Shown here piece after piece: positions 58,303 to 64,000 of a stretch of 64,000 nucleotides of DNA. Location of the stretch: contig NZ_JAGILA010000005.1 of the NCBI RefSeq assembly GCF_017874595.1, forward strand, positions 248,001-312,000, written 5' to 3'. This stretch comes from Sinorhizobium kostiense. Lineage in GTDB: Bacteria; Pseudomonadota; Alphaproteobacteria; Rhizobiales; Rhizobiaceae. The notes below the pieces were generated by a model that had not been told where the DNA came from, did no database searches, and worked only from the letters and a program-made list of their open reading frames with translations. Position 1 is the first letter of the stretch. Each line of letters opens with the position of its first letter. Both the position numbers and the translations under genes were made by a program.

Positions 58303-59337
58303 CTAAGCCTGCCCGTTCGGCAGGTTGTCTTTCAGGAATACGTCGATCCGGATGCGTTCCTGCGCCTCGAGGACCGGCAAACCGTCCGCCTTGGCCTTCA
58401 GTACGCGGATTGCGCTCCTGACCTCGTGACCGGCATCCTGATTGAGCAGGGCGTCAATCGTTCCGGAGAGCAGGGCGGCTCGGCTGTAGGACGTCAATTC
58501 ATGTGCGATCACGCAGACCTGCGCCCGACCTGCCTTCTCAAGCGCCGCGACGAGACCCCGATTGCCCGCACCGAGACTGTAGATGCCGGCAATATCCGGA
58601 TGGCGTTCGAGCAGGGCCGCGACGAGTTTTTCGACCAGAACCGGGTCGTCCTGCCCCTCGATCACCGGCAGGATCGACCGGCTACCGAAACTTTCGCACA
58701 TGACCGACCGGAAACCTTCGAGCCGCTCCCTGTGGTCGCGGACCAGCATCGAGCCCGCCAGGACAGCGACGGGCCCCGCGCGGTCGCCAAGGAATCGCCC
58801 GATCAGCGTTCCGGCCGTTCGCCCGGCGGCTATGTTGTCGATGCCGGCGAAGTGGTCGCGGGAGGATCCCGGCAGGTCGGATACGAGAGTCACGACCGCA
58901 ATCCCATCGTCGCGAAGCCGCCTTACAGCATCCGTCACCTCGGGCGCGTCAATGGCGACTACCGCGACCCCTGCGGGCCCGCGCCGATGCGCTTCCGCCA
59001 GCGCGTTGGCCAGTGCCTGCGGATCGAAAGCAGGCACGAAAAGGATGTCAATCTCCGTCCGCTCGGCTGCAGACCGCGCGATGGCTTCCCTGACCTCAGT
59101 CTCGAGTCCGAGCATGAACGAATTGTCGCCGGCAGGAAGGATGAAAATCAGCTTATAGCTGCGGCCCTTCGCAAGATTGGCGGCAGTCACGTCGCGCACA
59201 TAACCGAGGCTGGCGATCGCCCGCTCGACCTTGTCGCGCGTCAACTCCCTGACCCCCGGACGGTTGTTCAACACCCGGTCGACGGTCGCAAGACTGACAC
59301 CCGCTTCGGCGGCGATATCGTGAACGGTTGGACGCAT
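58303..59337 (-). CDS. LacI-family regulator of the xylose genes
   Basis: A 344-residue regulator. The N-terminal LacI helix-turn-helix is TVHDIAAEAGVSLATVDRVL and a sugar-binding domain follows. It is the first gene of lacI-xylB, so it probably controls xylose use. A 20-base near-palindrome with central TACGTA lies 33 bases upstream of its start. The sugar effector is inferred from context. Confidence 0.9.
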   Translation of the reverse strand: MRPTVHDIAAEAGVSLATVDRVLNNRPGVRELTRDKVERAIASLGYVRDVTAANLAKGRSYKLIFILPAGDNSFMLGLETEVREAIARSAAERTEIDILFVPAFDPQALANALAEAHRRGPAGVAVVAIDAPEVTDAVRRLRDDGIAVVTLVSDLPGSSRDHFAGIDNIAAGRTAGTLIGRFLGDRAGPVAVLAGSMLVRDHRERLEGFRSVMCESFGSRSILPVIEGQDDPVLVEKLVAALLERHPDIAGIYSLGAGNRGLVAALEKAGRAQVCVIAHELTSYSRAALLSGTIDALLNQDAGHEVRSAIRVLKAKADGLPVLEAQERIRIDVFLKDNLPNGQA

Positions 59338-59369
59338 CCTCTCCCCCTCGGAAAACCCTTAGAGGAATA

Positions 59370-59389
59370 TTTGATGTACGTAAATCAAA
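59370..59389. promoter_or_regulatory. Near-palindromic operator before the xylose regulator
   Basis: TTTGATGTACGTAAATCAAA: 18 of 20 positions are symmetric around the central CG. It sits 33 bases upstream of the LacI ATG and suggests autoregulation. Confidence 0.55.
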
Positions 59390-59579
59390 AACGCGCGAAC
59401 ATGCACAACAGCGGATACGGAGAAGTGGTGCAGCGTTGTCAGCGCCGCTTTCGAAAGCGCCCCCTGTGGTAACGCGAAGGCCGGCGAGCAACGATCGCGG
59501 CAGCCAAGCCGGCCGTCTCTTGGGGGCGCATGCGGCTGGTGGCATCGCTTTCGTCTGGCGCGCCAGTCTGAGACTGAGG

Positions 59580-60206
59580 CTAGTGCCCGCCGCCTCCAGC
59601 CCCGGTGCCCCCTGGCTTGCTGATCATCAGGACGCCAAAGATCATTGCCAGGAACAGCACGGTCAAGAGCCGGAAGATGTCGCTAAAGGACAGGATCGTC
59701 GCCTGCTGCTGCACCATTGCGGCAAGTTGCTTGAGCGCAGCGGTCGCGCCGTCGAGGCCGTAGGCATCGAAATTCGAAGTCATGTTCTTTAAGCGCTCCA
59801 CCGCCTCGGGATTACCCCATTGGACGTGCTCGGCGAGCCTCGCGTAGTGGAAATCCTGCCGCTGCGTGAGAATCGTATTGATGATCGCAAGGCCGACGGC
59901 GCCGCCGAGATTGCGTGTCAGGTTGAAGAATCCCGAGGCATTGCGGATGCGTGCGGGCGGTAGGGTGCCGAGCGCGATATTGTTGATCGGCACCATGCAG
60001 AGCATCAGCGAGGAGCCGCGCAGGATCTGCGGCATGAGCAGTTCCCAGAAGTCCCAATCGCCCGTCAGGTGGCTCATCATCCAGGTACCCGCCGCAAAAC
60101 CGGCAAAGCCAATGCCCATCAGCAAACTGAGATCGAACCGGCTCGCGAGGAATCCCGCAATCGGTGCGGTGAGAACCTTCGCGAGACCCGAGACGAAGAA
60201 ATACTC
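59580..60206 (-). pseudogene. EmrB/QacA-type MFS exporter, C-terminal remnant
   Basis: About 208 codons of the C-terminal part of a 14-helix DHA2 multidrug exporter. It starts EYFFVSGLAKVLTAPIAGFL and contains helices such as MLMGIGFAGFAAGTWMMS and FRLLTVLFLAMIFGVLMI. A full protein is about 520 residues; the first ~300 are absent. The frame begins directly after the TAG stop of the glyoxalase-like gene at 60207, which is in frame with it, so no start context of its own exists. No emrA-like gene is nearby. A TTG at 60125 could in theory start a 181-residue product, but function as an exporter is not expected. Confidence 0.85.
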
Positions 60207-60584
60207 CTACGCTGGACTGCACATCTGCAGGCGATTGCCGAAAGGATCGTATAAGCTCGCGAAGGTTACGAAGCCGGGAAATACCTGCGCGTCCTCGCAC
60301 CGCACGCCGCGGCGGCGCAACTCCTCGACCGCTCTATGGCAATCCTCGACGTTGAGGACAATGGTGGTTCCTGTCGAGGGCGTCCAGCCGCTCTCGGCCA
60401 ATGTCACCGAAACGTTTCCACCGGTTCCGCCAGGAGAGAACTCGATCCAGCCCGCCTCGGGCAGGTCGTAGACCGGCCTCCCGAAACCAAGCACGTTCGC
60501 ATAGAAGTCCCGCGCTCGGTCAAGGTCGGTCACCGAGATCGAGACGACATTGATGCCGCGGAACAAGGCGACGGTTGCGGACAT
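60207..60584 (-). CDS. Glyoxalase/bleomycin-resistance fold (VOC) protein
   Basis: A 125-residue VOC-superfamily protein with two beta-alpha-beta-beta-beta units: INVVSISVTDLDRARDFY at the N-terminus and VTFASLYDPFGNRLQMCS at the C-terminus. These enzymes use a metal for isomerase, dioxygenase or resistance functions; the substrate is unknown. It replaces the 5' part of the exporter gene at this locus, with zero bases between its stop and the exporter remnant. Confidence 0.87.
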   Translation of the reverse strand: MSATVALFRGINVVSISVTDLDRARDFYANVLGFGRPVYDLPEAGWIEFSPGGTGGNVSVTLAESGWTPSTGTTIVLNVEDCHRAVEELRRRGVRCEDAQVFPGFVTFASLYDPFGNRLQMCSPA

Positions 60585-60897
60585 ACTTGCAACCTAAATC
60601 AGGAAATTTGCTGCGTCGAGCAGAACGACTGCTGAGGGCGGCGGGAAATCTGTCGACGCGTGCTGCGCCTACCAGCGCCGCGCGTCATATCAGAGGCGCG
60701 GCAAATCGAGGTCTGAGGAGAAGGGTGCAACCACAATCGGGCAAAGAGTGATCGTTTAGCGCCGCAACGCCGCCGCGAAAGAGGCGGCGGTGCTTGCGAC
60801 TTTCACAAGTATCCTTAAATACTGCGGCGATCTTGCGCGTCGACGCGCCGGAAGCGGTGTCCGCTTTGCTTAATGGTAGGAAAGGAAAAGATCGCCG
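60585..60897. other. 313-base divergent gap before terC
   Basis: No gene found. A hairpin CGCCGCC/GGCGGCG lies at 60768-60789. I looked for a yybP-ykoY type manganese riboswitch and did not see its consensus. Confidence 0.5.
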
Positions 60898-61653
60898 ATG
60901 CAGGAAATTCTCACGCTCGTCCAAAGCCCCGAGGCTTGGGTAGCCCTGATCACGCTCGTCGTCATGGAGGTCGTGCTCGGCATCGACAACCTGATCTTCA
61001 TCTCGATCCTCACCAACAAATTGCCGGCAGCTCACCGCGTCAGCGCCCGCCGCATCGGTATCGGGCTTGCGCTGATCATGCGCTTGGCGCTGCTCGGCAC
61101 CATCGCCTGGATCGTACAACTGACCCAGCCGGTCTTCGAAGCCTTCGGCCACGGCTTCTCCTGGAAGGACATGATCCTGATCGCCGGCGGGCTTTTCCTC
61201 GTGTGGAAGGCGACGAAGGAAATCCACCACAGCGTCGATCCGAAGGATCACGCGGAGGACTTCATCGCCACCTCGGCCATCAACAGCTTCGCCGCCGCAA
61301 TAGGACAGATCCTGCTGCTCGACCTCGTCTTCTCCGTCGACAGCATCATCACCGCCGTTGGCATGACGCCGCACCTGCCGATCATGATCGTCGCGGTCGT
61401 CGTCGCCGTTGCCGTCATGCTCTTTGCAGCAACGCCGCTCGCCAACTTCATCGAGCGGAACCCGACCATCGTGATGCTGGCGCTCGCCTTCCTGCTGATG
61501 ATCGGTACAACGCTGATTGCCGAGGGCATGGGCTTCCACGTCCCGAAGGGCTATGTCTATGCGGCAATGGCCTTCTCGGCGCTGGTCGAGGGCCTCAACA
61601 TGATGGCCCGCAACGCCCGGCTGAAGAAGCAAAGGGCCGAGAAAATCCACTAA
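60898..61653 (+). CDS. TerC-family membrane protein
   Basis: A 251-residue inner membrane protein with about seven hydrophobic helices. The conserved acidic motifs are [14 protein letters not shown] and [18 protein letters not shown], with the aspartates probably binding a metal ion. Family members are linked to manganese export or metal loading of secreted proteins and to tellurite resistance. GGAAAGGA precedes the ATG. Confidence 0.92.
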   Translation: MQEILTLVQSPEAWVALITLVVMEVVLGIDNLIFISILTNKLPAAHRVSARRIGIGLALIMRLALLGTIAWIVQLTQPVFEAFGHGFSWKDMILIAGGLFLVWKATKEIHHSVDPKDHAEDFIATSAINSFAAAIGQILLLDLVFSVDSIITAVGMTPHLPIMIVAVVVAVAVMLFAATPLANFIERNPTIVMLALAFLLMIGTTLIAEGMGFHVPKGYVYAAMAFSALVEGLNMMARNARLKKQRAEKIH

Positions 61654-61664
61654 TCGCCTCACTG

Positions 61665-61689
61665 GGAGGCCCGCGATTGGCGGGCCTCC
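61665..61689 (+). terminator. Hairpin after terC
   Basis: GGAGGCCCGC and GCGGGCCTCC are perfect ten-base arms around GATTG, 11 bases after the stop. No T-run follows. Confidence 0.65.
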
Positions 61690-61927
61690 ATGGGTGGAAC
61701 ATGGGTTGGTTCCGCCGCGCTGCGGAACGATCATCCCCGCAGAAGCGGTCGCCTTCGGGTTTCCGTTGACATAGGGGGCTTTCTATGGTCTCACCCCTGC
61801 CGACTGGAATTGCCCGCCGATACCGCTGGTGCGGCGCCCTTGCGGGCGTTTCCTTCCCAAAAAATTGTGCGCCCGCGGGGGTATGCCCCGGCAAAGGGCC
61901 CCAAAGCACGTCAAGACGGGCAAGACC

Positions 61928-63385
61928 ATGGCAGATTCAGCAGTCCGAGTGCGCATCGCGCCCTCCCCCACCGGCGAACCGCATGTCGGTACCGCCTATA
62001 TCGCGCTGTTCAACTATCTCTTCGCGAAGAAGCACGGCGGCGATTTCATATTGCGCATCGAGGATACGGATGCGACGCGCTCGACGCCGGAATTCGAGAA
62101 GAAGGTGCTCGATGCGCTCAAATGGTGCGGCCTGAAATGGTCGGAGGGCCCCGATATCGGCGGCCCCTATGGTCCCTATCGCCAGAGCGACCGTAAGGAC
62201 ATCTACAAGCCCTACGTCGAGAAGATCGTCGAGAATGGCCACGGCTTCCGCTGCTTCTGCACGCCGGAGCGGCTGGAAGGCATGCGCGAGGCACAGCGCG
62301 CCGCCGGCAAGCCGCCGAAATATGACGGCCTGTGTCTGAGCCTCTCGGCGGAGGAAGTGACCTCGCGCGTCGCCGCGGGCGAGCCGCACGTCGTGCGGAT
62401 GAAAATTCCGGCGGATGGCTCCTGCAAGTTCCACGACGGCGTCTATGGCGACGTCGAGATCCCGTGGGATGCGGTCGACATGCAGGTGCTGCTAAAGGCG
62501 GACGGCATGCCGACCTACCACCTGGCGAACGTCGTCGACGATCACCTTATGAAGATCACCCATGTCGCACGCGGCGAGGAATGGCTCGCCTCCGTACCGA
62601 AGCACATCCTGATCTACCAGTACCTCGGCCTCGAACCGCCGAAGTTCATGCATCTGTCACTGATGCGCAATGCCGATAAGTCCAAGCTGTCGAAGCGCAA
62701 GAACCCGACCTCGATCTCCTACTACACGGCGCTCGGCTACCTGCCCGAAGCGTTGATGAACTTCCTCGGCCTGTTCTTTATCCAGATCGCCGAGGGCGAA
62801 GAGCTGCTGACGATTGAGGAGCTGGCAGAGAAGTTCGACCCGGAAAACCTCTCCAAGGCGGGCGCCATTTTCGACATCCAGAAGCTCGATTGGCTGAACG
62901 CCCGATGGATCCGCGAGAAACTGTCGGAAGAGGAATTCGCGGCACGTGTGATTGCCTGGGCATCGGAAAACGATCGCCTCAAGGAAGGACTGAAGCTGTC
63001 CCAATCGCGCATCTCGAAGCTCGGGGAACTGCCGGACCTCGCTGCCTTTCTCTTCAAGTCGGATCTCGGTCTGCAGCCATCTGCCTTTGCGGGCGTCAAG
63101 GCCTCGCCTGAGGAGATGCTCGACATCCTGAACACGGTTCAGCCGCATCTGGAGAAGATCCTCGAGTGGAACAAGGAGTCGATCGAAGCGGAACTGCGCG
63201 CCGTCGCCGATGCGACGGGCAAGAAGCTGAAGGCGATCGTCGCGCCGCTCTTCGTTGCCGTCTCGGGCTCGCAGCGCTCGCTGCCGCTCTTCGATTCGAT
63301 GGAGCTGCTTGGTCGCGCGGTCGTGCGCCAGCGCCTCAAGGCCGCCTCGCAAGTGGTCGCCGCGATGGTCGGCAGCGGAAAGTAA
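61928..63385 (+). CDS. gltX: Glutamyl-tRNA synthetase
   Basis: A 485-residue class I synthetase. The HIGH-type motif is in APSPTGEPHVGTAY and the KMSKS-type motif is KLSKRK. It charges tRNA-Glu and, as rhizobia usually lack GlnRS, probably also tRNA-Gln for later amidation. The start at 61928 (MADSAVRVRIAPSP) is the canonical N-terminus; the frame is open upstream. lysS follows ten bases later. Confidence 0.96.
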   Translation: MADSAVRVRIAPSPTGEPHVGTAYIALFNYLFAKKHGGDFILRIEDTDATRSTPEFEKKVLDALKWCGLKWSEGPDIGGPYGPYRQSDRKDIYKPYVEKIVENGHGFRCFCTPERLEGMREAQRAAGKPPKYDGLCLSLSAEEVTSRVAAGEPHVVRMKIPADGSCKFHDGVYGDVEIPWDAVDMQVLLKADGMPTYHLANVVDDHLMKITHVARGEEWLASVPKHILIYQYLGLEPPKFMHLSLMRNADKSKLSKRKNPTSISYYTALGYLPEALMNFLGLFFIQIAEGEELLTIEELAEKFDPENLSKAGAIFDIQKLDWLNARWIREKLSEEEFAARVIAWASENDRLKEGLKLSQSRISKLGELPDLAAFLFKSDLGLQPSAFAGVKASPEEMLDILNTVQPHLEKILEWNKESIEAELRAVADATGKKLKAIVAPLFVAVSGSQRSLPLFDSMELLGRAVVRQRLKAASQVVAAMVGSGK

Positions 63386-63395
63386 GGACAAGACG

Positions 63396-64000
63396 ATGAA
63401 CCCGAACAGTGAAAACGGTCTTTCTTCCGATGCGACCGAGGTGCGCGCCCAAAAGCTCGAGCTCCTGCGCGAGCAGATCGGCGATGTCTATCCGGCGCAT
63501 TTCCACCGCACGATCACCAATGCCGAGCTCGCGGAAAAATATGCCGGGCTCGAGCCGGACACCGAAAGCGGCGAAACGGTGACGGTCGCTGGCCGCGTCT
63601 TCTCCTCGCGCAATTCCGGCATGTTCATGGATATCCATGACGCCTCCGGCAAGATCCAGATCTTCTCGCACAAGGACACGACGCCGGAAGAAGCGCGTGC
63701 GCTGCTGCCGATGATCGATCTTGGCGACATTGTCGGCGTGACCGGCGAGGTTCGCCGCACCAAGCGCGGCGAGCTGACGGTGAATGCCAAAGAGATCACC
63801 ATGCTCTGCAAGTCGCTCTTGCCGATGCCCGAGAAGTATCACGGCCTTGCCGACATCGAGACGCGCTACCGCAAGCGCTATCTCGACATCATGGTCAACG
63901 AGGAATCGAAGCTGCGCTTCCAGCAGCGGAGCCGCATCGTCTCGAGCCTGCGGCGCTTTCTCGAGGACGAGGGCTTCATGGAGGTCGAGACGCCGATGCT
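63396..64000 (+). CDS. lysS: Lysyl-tRNA synthetase, class II, 5' part (partial)
   Basis: The first about 201 residues of a class II LysRS; the rest is beyond the window. The OB-fold anticodon-binding domain (TVTVAGRVFSSRNSGMFMDI and VTGEVRRTKRGELTV) and the start of the catalytic domain (HGLADIETRYRKRYLDIMVN) are visible. It follows gltX by ten bases, so both are likely in one operon. Confidence 0.94.
   Translation, partial: MNPNSENGLSSDATEVRAQKLELLREQIGDVYPAHFHRTITNAELAEKYAGLEPDTESGETVTVAGRVFSSRNSGMFMDIHDASGKIQIFSHKDTTPEEARALLPMIDLGDIVGVTGEVRRTKRGELTVNAKEITMLCKSLLPMPEKYHGLADIETRYRKRYLDIMVNEESKLRFQQRSRIVSSLRRFLEDEGFMEVETPM

Noticed and set aside
57385-59472. 695-codon open frame antisense to xylB and the LacI gene
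   Set aside because: Spans two real genes on the other strand and has no protein-like hydrophobic pattern.
60585-60897. Manganese riboswitch upstream of terC
   Set aside because: The conserved yybP-ykoY segments are not present.
61690-61927. tRNA gene or T-box-like leader before gltX
   Set aside because: No cloverleaf or T-box core; only short GC-rich hairpins are visible.

Overview
The window is GC-rich, densely coding chromosomal DNA. It most likely comes from Sinorhizobium/Ensifer or a close relative in the Rhizobiaceae. This rests on the glgP-glgB-glgC-glgA-pgm-glgX order, the soxBDAG sarcosine oxidase operon, a split pntAa/pntAb/pntB transhydrogenase next to an alphaproteobacterial aa3-oxidase subunit IV gene, a Rhizobiales-type leader on the ornithine decarboxylase gene, and a gltX-lysS pair beside xylAB. 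Nothing indicates a phage, plasmid backbone, integrase, transposase, CRISPR array, rRNA or tRNA. Species cannot be decided from the sequence alone.

Layout. 1-5239: a DUF2126 protein (5' end outside the window), a fused circularly permuted ATP-grasp/alpha-E protein and a transglutaminase. Together they form the conserved but biochemically undefined amidoligase/transglutaminase cluster. 5446-6732: a lone TadG-like protein with a von Willebrand A domain. 7103-18467: a complete glycogen metabolism operon. 18543-20097: a MaoC hydratase and a DUF2332 protein. 20239-25387: sarcosine oxidase. 25708-29067: ribosomal protein S21, a TPR lipoprotein, a DUF992 protein and a class III nucleotide cyclase. 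29157-32625: NADP transhydrogenase and a small oxidase subunit IV. 32921-37244: a class I glutamine amidotransferase (PuuD-like), a D-2-hydroxyacid dehydrogenase, LacI and MarR regulators and a creatininase-family hydrolase. 37433-46700: a COG0523 metallochaperone GTPase with a WD40 protein, a LysE exporter, two GNATs, ornithine decarboxylase with a speF-type leader RNA, a LysR regulator and a DUF1007/NicO nickel-cobalt export pair. 46918-51067: a DUF533 protein, KDPG aldolase, a CYTH/CHAD pair and TrhO. 51203-59337: a sugar catabolic block (GH1 glucosidase, Gfo/Idh oxidoreductase, sugar epimerase, XylA, XylB, LacI regulator). 59580-60584: a truncated EmrB-type exporter abutting a glyoxalase-fold gene. 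60898-64000: TerC, GltX and the 5' part of LysS.

How it fits together. Most of the window is central housekeeping metabolism: glycogen turnover, one-carbon release from sarcosine, NADPH balance, the Entner-Doudoroff aldolase, xylose entry, polyamine synthesis and tRNA charging. Regulation visible in the DNA includes several palindromes of the LacI-operator type near sugar genes, a structured leader before the decarboxylase gene, and many overlapping start/stop codons that imply translational coupling.

The least understood parts are the ATP-grasp/alpha-E/DUF2126/transglutaminase cluster, the decarboxylase leader with its long overlapping open frame, and the decayed exporter locus. Intergenic spaces also carry at least two families of short GC-rich inverted repeats.
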